11,519 nucleotides of DNA from Candidatus Melainabacteria bacterium. Its GTDB lineage: Bacteria; Actinomycetota; Actinomycetes; Mycobacteriales; Pseudonocardiaceae. Below, in pieces: positions 5,617 to 11,519 of the stretch. Below the pieces are notes generated by a model. It ran no database searches, was not told the DNA's origin, and saw nothing but the letters and a program-made list of their open reading frames with translations. The translations under genes and the position numbers were made by a program. The DNA is taken from assembly GCA_903970565.1 (NCBI GenBank), contig CAJCJE010000218.1:1-11519 (forward strand), given 5' to 3'. Each line of letters opens with the position of its first letter. Within the stretch, counting starts at the first letter, position 1.

Positions 5617-5868
5617 ATGAGCGAAGCGAAGCAGGCCCTCGTGCTGCATCTGGCCGGTGGCAGTCAGCCGCTGCTGATCGCGGTCGGCACGGACACGGCC
5701 GAGAAGCTGGCCGGTCGGTTGCCCGAGCTGATCCGGCAGGCGCGGGTCGAGGCGATCGAGGCGGCCAACGGCTCGAAGATCACGGTGAACTTCGCCGCGG
5801 TGCAGGCCGCGCACGTGGACGTGGTGCCCGGTAACAGCCAGCTCTACGGCAGCCCGCCACGCGGTTAG
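5617..5868 (+). CDS. Unrecognised small protein, 83 residues
   Basis: I do not recognise a family with certainty. The sequence suggests a compact beta-beta-alpha-beta-beta fold: two strands at about 7-23 (ALVLHLAGG, PLLIAVG), a helix at 26-50 (TAEKLAGRLPELIRQARVEA), then strands ITVNFAAV (55-62) and HVDVVP (66-71), followed by a short Gly/Pro-rich tail. There is no signal peptide, membrane span or cysteine. The order of elements loosely recalls the small DUF3107-type proteins, but the sequence identity I can see is too low to assign it. The ATG at 5617 is preferred over the in-frame GTG at 5605; neither has a clear Shine-Dalgarno. It is divergent from the TetR gene and convergent with glfT2, their stop codons only 12 bp apart. 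High third-position GC and the ordered hydrophobic pattern support real coding. Confidence 0.65.
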   Translation: MSEAKQALVLHLAGGSQPLLIAVGTDTAEKLAGRLPELIRQARVEAIEAANGSKITVNFAAVQAAHVDVVPGNSQLYGSPPRG

Positions 5869-5880
5869 TCACCTGCCGGC

Positions 5881-7842
5881 TCAGCCCTGGCGGTAGAGCT
5901 CGGTCCAGTTCTCGCGGCTGGCCAGGCGGGGCAGTTCGGCCTGGTACCGGCGTTGCAGCTCCGGGGCCGTCCGGACGAACTGACGCAGCGAGCGGGCCGC
6001 GTGCCGCGACAGCCGGATCGCCAGGTCACGGTCGCGTCTGCGGATTCGGACCCCGCTTTGCGAGGCGTCGGTGACCACGGCGGTGTCGAACAGCGAGACG
6101 TGCCACCAGTAGGCGTCCTCGGCCGGCACCGTGCCGACGGAGTGCACCTTCTTGTCCATCAGCTGGTAGGCCAGCCGCTTGAGCAGCACGGCCGGCTTGT
6201 TTCCCGGCGTCGGACCGGCCGCGATCAACGGCAGGTCGCCGGGGCGGACCTCGGGCACCTCGGCGGTGTCGTGCAGCACCGTCTCCGGATACCGCGCGCG
6301 CAGCGCACGTACCTCACCGACGGCGGCGACGCCGCCGTCGGCCAGGATCGACGGGCCGAGCATGAAGTCGTCCAGTGCTTTGAGCAGCGTCGCGGCCAAC
6401 CCGTACTGCATACTCAGCAGATACCGGGTCAGATGGCTGACCAGCGACTTCGCCACGTGCTTACCGTCGAAGCGGCTGTGCAGGGCGGCGGTGATCAGCG
6501 CGTTGCGCAGATTGAAGTACCGGTGCCACTCGTCCCAGTCCTTCCAGTCGAAGTCGGCGTGCCAGACGCCGGCTCCGGGGAGGCTGACCGAGGTGAAGCC
6601 GTGCCCGTGCGCGCGGTAGGCGTACTCGACGTCGTCCCACTGGAAGAACAGCGGCAGCGGGTAGCCGATCTCGGCGACGATCTCGGCCGGGATCAGGCAG
6701 GACCACCAGCCGTTGTACGCGGTGTCCACCCGCCGTTCCTGGAGGTTGCGGCGGCCGTGCTCGTCGACGCCGGTGAGGTCGGCGTTGGCCAGCGCGCCGG
6801 CGACCGGTTCACCGGCGGCCAGGCCCTCCAGGTTGGCACTCTCGGCGGAGACGTGAATCGTGTTCGGATGCAGCAGGTTGAGCATCTGACCGCCGACGAT
6901 GGTCGGCGCGGTGGTCCGGTTGGCGAACGCGGTCAACCGAACCACGATCTCCGGCTCGCACAGCACGTCGTCGTCCATGAACAGCACGTTGGCGTGCTCG
7001 CCGAGCCGGCCGAGGGTCTCATAGAGGCCACGGGTGAACCCGCCGGCCCCGCCGAGGTTGGCCTGGCGCAGGTAGGTCAGCTTACTGCCCAGCGCGGCGG
7101 ACACCTCGGCGAAGCGGGGGTGCTCGGCCACCGGGTCGCTGCCCTGGTCGGCGACGTAGACGGTCTCCAGGCGGGCCAGCGCGGCCGGGTCGCCGGCCAG
7201 CGCGGCCAGGGTGTCCAGGCAGTCCGGGACTCGGTTGTGCGTGCAGATGACCAGCGTGGTCAGCCGCTCGGTCTCGGGCGCGACCACCTGCCAGCGGACC
7301 TCGTGCAGGGTCAGCGGCGCCGAGGTGGTGGTGGCCTCCAGCCAGTGCGCGCCGCCGTCGACGAACTTGTCGAACCGGCCGGTCAGGCGGACCTCGGCGT
7401 GGTGCGCGTCGTGCACCTCGTGGGAGTCCACGATCCTCGGCTCGCCGCCGGAATCGGAGGCGTGCAGCGCGATCCGGCCGCCGCCGCTGGCCAGTACGAC
7501 GAGTTCGACCTCGGTGGCCACCGTCCAGCGCTGCCAGTAGCTGGTCGGGAAGCGGCCGAAATAGGTGTTCGTGGTGAGCACGGTGTCCGGGGCGAGCACC
7601 ACGTGTTCCCTGGCGCGCGCCGCGCTACCGGGGCCGACCTCGGCGTAGAGCTGCTCGGGCACCAGCGCCGACGGCGGGGTGAACAGGCCGCGCGCGGCCA
7701 GTAGGCCCGGCGAGTCGAGCCCTGCGCCCCGGCCGGCCCGGTCCTCCTGCGGCATCGCCGACACCCCACCATCCGCCTGCTTCAAGGCCACCGCCGCCAG
7801 GAGGTCTCCGGACACCGGTCGATCGGTGACACCGTCGAACAT
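5881..7842 (-). CDS. glfT2: Galactofuranosyltransferase GlfT2 (galactan polymerase)
   Basis: The 653-residue enzyme extends the galactan with alternating beta-1,5 and beta-1,6 galactofuranose from UDP-Galf at the inner membrane face. It aligns throughout with the remembered Rv3808c (637 aa). The N-terminal beta-domain includes NTYFGRFPTSYWQRWT (92-107). The GT-A core includes ICTHNR (199-204), DQG (232-234), NLGGAGGFTRGLYE (262-275), FMDDD (288-292) with the metal-binding aspartates, GGQMLNL, YNGWWSCLIP (376-385), and WDDVEY (402-407) with the candidate base Asp403/Asp404. His428 in GVWHADF fits the metal-binding histidine. The C-terminal helical domain begins near 455. The ATG at 7842 gives an N-terminus somewhat longer than in mycobacteria; an in-frame ATG at 7755 after GGTGGGG is a real alternative. 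The gtrA-like gene ends 20 nt upstream, so the two are probably co-transcribed. Confidence 0.95.
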   Translation of the reverse strand: MFDGVTDRPVSGDLLAAVALKQADGGVSAMPQEDRAGRGAGLDSPGLLAARGLFTPPSALVPEQLYAEVGPGSAARAREHVVLAPDTVLTTNTYFGRFPTSYWQRWTVATEVELVVLASGGGRIALHASDSGGEPRIVDSHEVHDAHHAEVRLTGRFDKFVDGGAHWLEATTTSAPLTLHEVRWQVVAPETERLTTLVICTHNRVPDCLDTLAALAGDPAALARLETVYVADQGSDPVAEHPRFAEVSAALGSKLTYLRQANLGGAGGFTRGLYETLGRLGEHANVLFMDDDVLCEPEIVVRLTAFANRTTAPTIVGGQMLNLLHPNTIHVSAESANLEGLAAGEPVAGALANADLTGVDEHGRRNLQERRVDTAYNGWWSCLIPAEIVAEIGYPLPLFFQWDDVEYAYRAHGHGFTSVSLPGAGVWHADFDWKDWDEWHRYFNLRNALITAALHSRFDGKHVAKSLVSHLTRYLLSMQYGLAATLLKALDDFMLGPSILADGGVAAVGEVRALRARYPETVLHDTAEVPEVRPGDLPLIAAGPTPGNKPAVLLKRLAYQLMDKKVHSVGTVPAEDAYWWHVSLFDTAVVTDASQSGVRIRRRDRDLAIRLSRHAARSLRQFVRTAPELQRRYQAELPRLASRENWTELYRQG

Positions 7843-7862
7843 GCGAGATCCGCCCTCTGAGA

Positions 7863-8351
7863 CTAAACCGCGGTCGCGGCAGGCGCCGGAGACCGGAACA
7901 CCACGGTCCGCAGCAGCACGAAGTTGATGACCGTCGCGATCGCCTGCGCGATCACCCAGGCGATCGGCACCCGCCAGTGGTTGCCGGCGAACATCGCCAG
8001 GCCGGCCGCGTTGACGCCGACGTTGACGAAGAAGGTGGTGGAATACAGCATCGCGAACCGGACCGCCGGCGCCGCGCCGCCCTTGGAGTCGAAGGTCCAG
8101 CGCCGGTTGAGCAGGTAGGCGGTGACGGTGCCGAAGACGAAGCTGATCGCCTTGGCCAGATCGGCCCAGAGGCCGAAGTGCAGCAGCAGGGAGTAGATGC
8201 CGAAGTCGACCGCCGCGGAGAGCACCCCGAACAGCACGAAACGAACGGCCTGGTCGAGCAGGCCGCGCCGAGCAGCGGTGGTTTCCGCCGACGACACCAC
8301 ATCAGGTCCTTCGGTTTCGGGCGTCGCGCCCTTCCGGCTGATGGTCGGCAT
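7863..8351 (-). CDS. GtrA-family membrane protein (Rv3789-like)
   Basis: The 162-residue protein has four predicted membrane helices at about 34-54, 60-83, 97-121 and 128-152. It matches the remembered Rv3789 in AVDFGIYSLLLHFG (47-60), LAKAISFVFGTVTAYLLNRR (65-84) followed by WTF, and WVIAQAIATVINFVLLRTVVF (132-152). Rv3789 was first proposed to help flip decaprenyl-phospho-arabinose and later suggested to anchor the arabinosyltransferase AftA; both are literature proposals, not shown here. The N-terminal ~33 residues (MPTISRKGAT onward) are an extra polar extension compared with the 121-residue mycobacterial protein. The frame is open far upstream, but those residues run antisense through dprE1 and are not real. 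The ATG at 8351 has no Shine-Dalgarno and follows a TAAGCT hexamer by 7 nt. glfT2 is 20 nt downstream. Confidence 0.9.
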   Translation of the reverse strand: MPTISRKGATPETEGPDVVSSAETTAARRGLLDQAVRFVLFGVLSAAVDFGIYSLLLHFGLWADLAKAISFVFGTVTAYLLNRRWTFDSKGGAAPAVRFAMLYSTTFFVNVGVNAAGLAMFAGNHWRVPIAWVIAQAIATVINFVLLRTVVFRSPAPAATAV

Positions 8352-8358
8352 GACTCGA

Positions 8359-8364
8359 AGCTTA
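8359..8364 (-). promoter_or_regulatory. Candidate -10 element for leaderless gtrA-glfT2 mRNA
   Basis: On the minus strand TAAGCT (8364 to 8359) fits TANNNT and is followed by exactly 7 nt and the ATG at 8351. It is part of an AT-rich island (TTAAGCTT) in an otherwise GC-rich gap. No -35 match is apparent. Confidence 0.5.
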
Positions 8365-8434
8365 ACCACCGGAAATCGCGTCGCGCGCAGTGGCCGACGC
8401 TGACGGCGCCAGCGGAGTGAGCGGGCCCACCCGA

Positions 8435-8440
8435 TACCCT
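8435..8440 (+). promoter_or_regulatory. Candidate -10 element for leaderless dprE1-dprE2 mRNA
   Basis: TACCCT (extended as GATACCCT) fits TANNNT and ends 7 nt before the GTG at 8448. No Shine-Dalgarno lies in front of that codon. The -10 is 70 bp from the gtrA -10, so the divergent promoters share a compact control region. Confidence 0.5.
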
Positions 8441-8447
8441 CGTCCGG

Positions 8448-9815
8448 GTGGACAGCGAACCAGGCGAACGTCGAACACTGCACGGTTGGGGCCGTACCTC
8501 GCCGACGGTAGCGCGAGTGATCACCCCACGGTCGGTCGAGGACGTGGTGCGCCTGGTGACCGGCGCCGGTCCACGCGGCGTGCTGGCCAGGGGCCTTGGC
8601 CGCTCCTACGGTGACCCCGCGCAGAACGCCGGTGGCACGGTCATCGACATGACCGGCCTCGACCGCATCCACTCCATCGACCCGGACACCGGTCACGTCG
8701 ACCTGGACGCCGGGGTCAGCCTCGACACCCTGATGAAGGCCGCGCTGCCGCACGGCCTCTGGGTTCCGGTCCTGCCGGGCACCCGCCAGGTCACCATCGG
8801 CGGCGCCATCGCCAACGACATCCACGGCAAGAACCACCACAGCGCCGGCAGCTTCGGCAACCACGTGGTGTCGATGGACCTGGTCACCGCGGACGGCGAG
8901 CTGCGCACCCTGCACCCGGACGGTCCGACCAGCGAGCTGTTCTGGGCGACGGTGGCCGGGGTCGGGCTGACCGGGGTCGTGGTGCGCGCGCGGATCGCGA
9001 TGACCAGGACCGAGACCGCGTACTTCATCGCCGACCTGGAGCGGACCGAGAATCTCGACGAGACGCTGGACCTGGTCAGCGATGGCTCGGATGACCGCTA
9101 CACCTACTCCTCGGCCTGGTTCGACTCCATCTCCACCGGCGCGAGGCTGGGCCGGGCCGCGTTCGGCCGGGGCAGCCTGGCCACCCTCGACCAGCTGCCG
9201 GCCAAACTGCGCGGCGACCCGCTGAAGTTCGACGCGCCGCAGCTGGCGACGCTGCCGGACTTCTTCCCCAACGGGCTGGCCAACAAGCTGAGCTTCAGCG
9301 CGATCGGCGAGCTGTACTACCGCAAGACCCCGAAGGCCAAGCGTGACGTCGTGCAGAACCTGACCGCCTTCTACCACCCGCTGGACCTGTTCGGCGAGTG
9401 GAACCGGGCCTACGGTTCCCAGGGTTTCCTCCAGTACCAGTTCAGTACGCCGGTCGGCGCGCGCGCCGGGCTGCGGGAGGTCCTGACCACCGTCGCCACG
9501 TCCGGGCACGTGTCGTTCCTCAACGTGTTCAAGCAGATGGGCGAGGGCAACCGGGCACCGCTGTCGTTCCCACATCCCGGTTGGATGGTCTGCCTGGACT
9601 TCCCGATCAGGCGCGGCCTCGGCGAGTTCTGCGCCGAACTGGACGCGCGGGTGCTCGACCTGGGCGGCCGGCTGTACACCGCGAAGGACTCCCGCACCTC
9701 GCCGGAGGCGTTCGCCGCGATGTACCCCCGGCTGGACGAGTGGCGCAAGATTCGTAATTCCGTTGATCCGGACGGTGTATTCGTCTCGGACATGAGCCGA
9801 AGGCTGGCCCTGTGA
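8448..9815 (+). CDS. dprE1: Decaprenylphosphoryl-beta-D-ribose 2'-oxidase DprE1
   Basis: The 455-residue FAD enzyme oxidises decaprenyl-phospho-ribose to the 2'-keto intermediate, the first half of the epimerisation that makes decaprenyl-phospho-arabinose. It aligns end to end with the remembered Rv3790 (461 aa). The FAD-binding part has [17 protein letters not shown] (47-63), [21 protein letters not shown] (107-127) and [13 protein letters not shown] (128-140); His126 matches the active-site His132. The substrate part has [38 protein letters not shown] (309-323), FLQYQF and TAKDSR (411-416), with Lys413 matching Lys418. Cys382 in GWMVCLDFP corresponds to Cys387, the residue that benzothiazinones modify. 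One visible difference is Asn123 where the mycobacterial enzyme has Cys129. The GTG at 8448 is taken as the start; the 4-nt overlap with dprE2 suggests coupling. Confidence 0.96.
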   Translation: MDSEPGERRTLHGWGRTSPTVARVITPRSVEDVVRLVTGAGPRGVLARGLGRSYGDPAQNAGGTVIDMTGLDRIHSIDPDTGHVDLDAGVSLDTLMKAALPHGLWVPVLPGTRQVTIGGAIANDIHGKNHHSAGSFGNHVVSMDLVTADGELRTLHPDGPTSELFWATVAGVGLTGVVVRARIAMTRTETAYFIADLERTENLDETLDLVSDGSDDRYTYSSAWFDSISTGARLGRAAFGRGSLATLDQLPAKLRGDPLKFDAPQLATLPDFFPNGLANKLSFSAIGELYYRKTPKAKRDVVQNLTAFYHPLDLFGEWNRAYGSQGFLQYQFSTPVGARAGLREVLTTVATSGHVSFLNVFKQMGEGNRAPLSFPHPGWMVCLDFPIRRGLGEFCAELDARVLDLGGRLYTAKDSRTSPEAFAAMYPRLDEWRKIRNSVDPDGVFVSDMSRRLAL

Positions 9816-10567
9816 TCGACGCTGTTGGCAATCCCCAGTCCCTGTTGCTGCTCGGCGGCACGTCCGAGATCGGGCTCGCCGTGGCCGAGCGCTTCGCCGC
9901 GAACCGTTCACTGCGCATCGTGCTCGCCGGCCGGCTGAGCAACCGGTTGACCGAGGCGGCGGAGCGGCTGCGGGACAAGGGCTGCTCGGTGACCGTGCTG
10001 GACTTCGACGCCCGCCGCCCGGAGACGCACGCCGAGGTGGTCGACAAGGCCTTCGCCGACGGCGACATCGACGTGACCGTGGTGGCCTTCGGCATCCTCG
10101 GTGACCAGGAGCAGGCGTGGACCGACATCGAACTCGCCCGTGAGATGGCCGAGGTGAACTACGTCGCGCCGGTCACCGTCGGGGTGGCGGTGGCCAACCG
10201 GCTCAGGGCGCAGGGTCACGGTTCGCTGGTCGCACTGTCCTCTGTGGCCGGTGAGCGGATTCGCCGGTCCAACTTCGTCTACGGCTCGACCAAGGCCGGC
10301 ATGGACGGCTTCTACACCGGCCTGACCGAGGCGCTGCGGCCCAGCGGCGTGCACGTCGCCGTGGTGCGGCCCGGTTTCGTGCACACCAAGATGACCGAGG
10401 GCCTGAAGGCGGCGCCGCTGAGCCAGACCCCGCAGCAGGTCGCGCAGATCGTGGTGGACGCGGTGGCGCGGCGGCGGGAACTGGCCTGGGCGCCCGGTGC
10501 CTTCCGGTACGTGATGTCCGCGCTGCGGCACCTGCCGCGCGCGGTGTTCCGCCGCCTGCCCGTCTAG
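9812..10567 (+). CDS. dprE2: Decaprenylphosphoryl-2-keto-beta-D-erythro-pentose reductase DprE2
   Basis: The 251-residue short-chain dehydrogenase reduces the DprE1 keto product with NAD(P)H to decaprenyl-phospho-arabinose, the sole arabinose donor of this pathway. Its length is close to Rv3791 (about 254 aa). It shows the nucleotide-binding glycine motif [11 protein letters not shown] (11-21), the acidic FDA after the third strand (65-67), Asn116 in EVNYVAP, Ser144 in ALSSVAG, and the catalytic Tyr157/Lys161 pair in YGSTKAG. The C-terminus (about 225-251) is basic and hydrophobic and may rest on the membrane near the lipid substrate. Its GTG start at 9812 overlaps the dprE1 stop codon as GTGA, so translation is probably coupled. 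It converges with the ubiA-type gene across a strong hairpin. Confidence 0.94.
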   Translation: MIDAVGNPQSLLLLGGTSEIGLAVAERFAANRSLRIVLAGRLSNRLTEAAERLRDKGCSVTVLDFDARRPETHAEVVDKAFADGDIDVTVVAFGILGDQEQAWTDIELAREMAEVNYVAPVTVGVAVANRLRAQGHGSLVALSSVAGERIRRSNFVYGSTKAGMDGFYTGLTEALRPSGVHVAVVRPGFVHTKMTEGLKAAPLSQTPQQVAQIVVDAVARRRELAWAPGAFRYVMSALRHLPRAVFRRLPV

Positions 10568-10594
10568 CGGCTTCCTCCCGAACCGAACACCGCA

Positions 10595-10627
10595 ACAGCC
10601 GGCTACCTGATCCAGGTGGCCGGCTGT
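10595..10627. terminator. Strong hairpin terminator between dprE2 and ubiA
   Basis: ACAGCCGGC (10595-10603) pairs with GCCGGCTGT (10619-10627), continued by a T-G wobble and ACCTG (10605-10609) with CAGGT (10613-10617), around a 3-nt loop. The 15-bp stem lies 27 nt after the dprE2 stop and is followed on the plus strand by a short T-containing stretch (TCGTTTG). On the minus strand it lies 26 nt past the ubiA stop, so it may serve both genes. Confidence 0.7.
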
Positions 10628-10653
10628 GTGTCGTTTGCGGGGGTCCGCGCCGG

Positions 10654-11519
10654 TCAGAGGTAGAAGGCGAAGGCGACGGTGAGGGCCCAGCACAGGCCGA
10701 GCAGTTGCAGGATGCGGTCCCGCAGCACGATCTCGTCCGGCGCGCCGCCGTCGCCGGAGTCGACGTCGCCGGCGTAGCGCAGCAGGGCGATCACGAACGG
10801 CACGATGGAGATGGTCGCCCAGGAGGAGTGCGATTCGGCGCGCAGGTCGTCGAAGGCCCAGAGGCTGTAGGTGGTGATCACGATCGCCACCGAGGTCGCC
10901 CAGACGAACCGCAGATAGCTCGCGGAGTACTTGCGCAGCGAGGCGCGGATCTCCGCGCCGGTCCGCTCGAACAGTCGGATCTCGGCGTAGCGCTTGCCGG
11001 ACACCATGAACAGCGAGCCGAACGCGGTGACCAGCAGGAACCACTGCGACGGCGGGGTGTGCGCGGCGACGCCGCCGGCGATGGCGCGCAGCAGGAAGCC
11101 GGAGGCGACGATGCACAGGTCGATGACGCGCTCGTGCTTGAGACCGAAGCAGTAGCCCAGTTGCACGGCCTCGTAGACGCCGATGACCAGCGCCAGCTGC
11201 CAGTTGTCGACGAAGCTGACGCCGATCGCACCGAGCAGCAGCACGATCGACAGTGCGTACGCGGCCGATACCGGGACGACCCCGGCCGCGATCGGCCGGT
11301 TGCGCTTGGTCGGGTGCGCGCGGTCGGCGTCCACGTCCTTGGCGTCGTTGATCAGGTAGATCGCCGACGCCGCGATGCAGAACGCGAGGAAGGCGATGCC
11401 GGCCGCGCCCAGGACCGGTAAGTGGGTGATCTGTCCGGCGGCGAACGGGGCCGCCAGGACCAGGACGTTCTTGGCCCACTGCTTGGGGCGGGCGGTGCGC
11501 ACCAGCCCGCGCGCGACCG
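10654..11519 (-). CDS. ubiA: Decaprenyl-phosphate phosphoribosyltransferase (UbiA family, Rv3806c-like), 5' end missing
   Basis: This polytopic membrane enzyme transfers 5-phosphoribose from PRPP to decaprenyl phosphate, feeding the DprE1/DprE2 step after dephosphorylation. The visible 287 residues match the remembered Rv3806c (about 302 aa). They include RPKQWAKNVLVLAAP, the first aspartate-rich motif NDAKDVDADRAHPTKR RPIAAG (with one Asn after KR; about residues 57-78 of the fragment), LGYCFGLKHERVIDL (about 120-134), the second metal/prenyl site region, GSLFMVSGKRYAE, YLRFVW and EIVLRDRILQLL. Eight or nine hydrophobic segments are evident. The frame stays open to the right edge through VARGLVRTARPKQW, which matches the mycobacterial sequence upstream of the first possible in-window start (GTG at 11502). 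The true start therefore lies beyond the window. Confidence 0.94.
   Translation of the reverse strand, partial: VARGLVRTARPKQWAKNVLVLAAPFAAGQITHLPVLGAAGIAFLAFCIAASAIYLINDAKDVDADRAHPTKRNRPIAAGVVPVSAAYALSIVLLLGAIGVSFVDNWQLALVIGVYEAVQLGYCFGLKHERVIDLCIVASGFLLRAIAGGVAAHTPPSQWFLLVTAFGSLFMVSGKRYAEIRLFERTGAEIRASLRKYSASYLRFVWATSVAIVITTYSLWAFDDLRAESHSSWATISIVPFVIALLRYAGDVDSGDGGAPDEIVLRDRILQLLGLCWALTVAFAFYL

Noticed and set aside
5617..5868. Assignment of the small protein to DUF3107
   Set aside because: Only the order of predicted strands and helix is similar; the recognisable sequence motifs of that family are not present.
5953..7704. 583-codon plus-strand open frame antisense to glfT2
   Set aside because: The translation is a Gly/Gln/Val/Arg-rich string without motifs; the opposite strand encodes a full GlfT2.
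8352..9911. Upstream extension of the gtrA reading frame across dprE1
   Set aside because: The frame is open but runs antisense through dprE1, and only the part after the ATG at 8351 resembles the GtrA family.
9908..11479. 523-codon minus-strand open frame across dprE2 and ubiA
   Set aside because: It is Arg-rich and motif-free, antisense to dprE2 and in a different frame from the recognisable ubiA protein.
1..11519. tRNA, rRNA, CRISPR array, prophage or toxin-antitoxin system
   Set aside because: No cloverleaf-like, ribosomal or regularly spaced repeat sequence was seen, and no protein with such a role is encoded.

Overview
The window is high-GC actinobacterial DNA. It carries most of a core gene set for building and exporting the arabinogalactan layer of the cell wall. 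I recognise most proteins from remembered Mycobacterium tuberculosis counterparts: Bpa/PafE (Rv3780), galactan ABC exporter Wzm/Wzt (Rv3783/Rv3781), GlfT1 (Rv3782), GlfT2 (Rv3808c), GtrA-like Rv3789, DprE1 (Rv3790), DprE2 (Rv3791) and the UbiA-type DPPR synthase (Rv3806c). Proteasome activator plus arabinogalactan genes point to a mycolata relative or another wall-chemotype-IV actinomycete. The gene order differs from mycobacteria, and a Pseudonocardiales-like host is my guess, not a proof.

Layout. (1) 1-74, minus: the first codons of a cysteine-desulfurase-like class V aminotransferase (Rv3778c-like). (2) 75-285: a divergent control region with a palindrome at the minus-strand start and a G-quadruplex motif. 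(3) 286-831, plus: bpa, followed by a candidate terminator. (4) 1061-4686, plus: a TylF-type SAM methyltransferase, then wzm, wzt and glfT1, close enough to be an operon. (5) 4706-4736: a hairpin between convergent genes. (6) 4754-5347, minus: a TetR-family regulator. (7) 5348-5616: an intergenic region rich in dyad symmetry, including a perfect 15-bp inverted repeat and a LacI-type operator-like palindrome. (8) 5617-5868, plus: an 83-residue protein I do not recognise. (9) 8351-5881, minus: gtrA-like gene then glfT2. (10) 8352-8447: a short divergent promoter region. (11) 8448-10567, plus: dprE1-dprE2, overlapping by 4 nt. (12) 10595-10627: a strong hairpin. (13) 10654-11519, minus: ubiA-type DPPR synthase, whose 5' end lies beyond the right edge.

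How the genes work together. UbiA puts phosphoribose on decaprenyl phosphate. DprE1/DprE2 epimerise decaprenyl-phospho-ribose to decaprenyl-phospho-arabinose, the arabinose donor. GlfT1 starts and GlfT2 polymerises galactofuran on a lipid carrier. Wzm/Wzt moves the galactan across the membrane. The GtrA-like protein probably supports membrane organisation or arabinose-lipid handling. No UDP-galactopyranose mutase or arabinosyltransferase (AftA/Emb) is in the window.

What is less ordinary: a methyltransferase leads the galactan-export operon; a TetR regulator and an unknown small protein sit inside the wall cluster; gtrA pairs with glfT2 and is divergent from dprE1; and at least four genes (the Rv3778c-like gene, wzm, gtrA, dprE1) have a TANNNT hexamer ending 6-7 nt before the start codon and no Shine-Dalgarno, the layout of leaderless transcripts. 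I found no tRNA, rRNA, CRISPR or insertion sequence.
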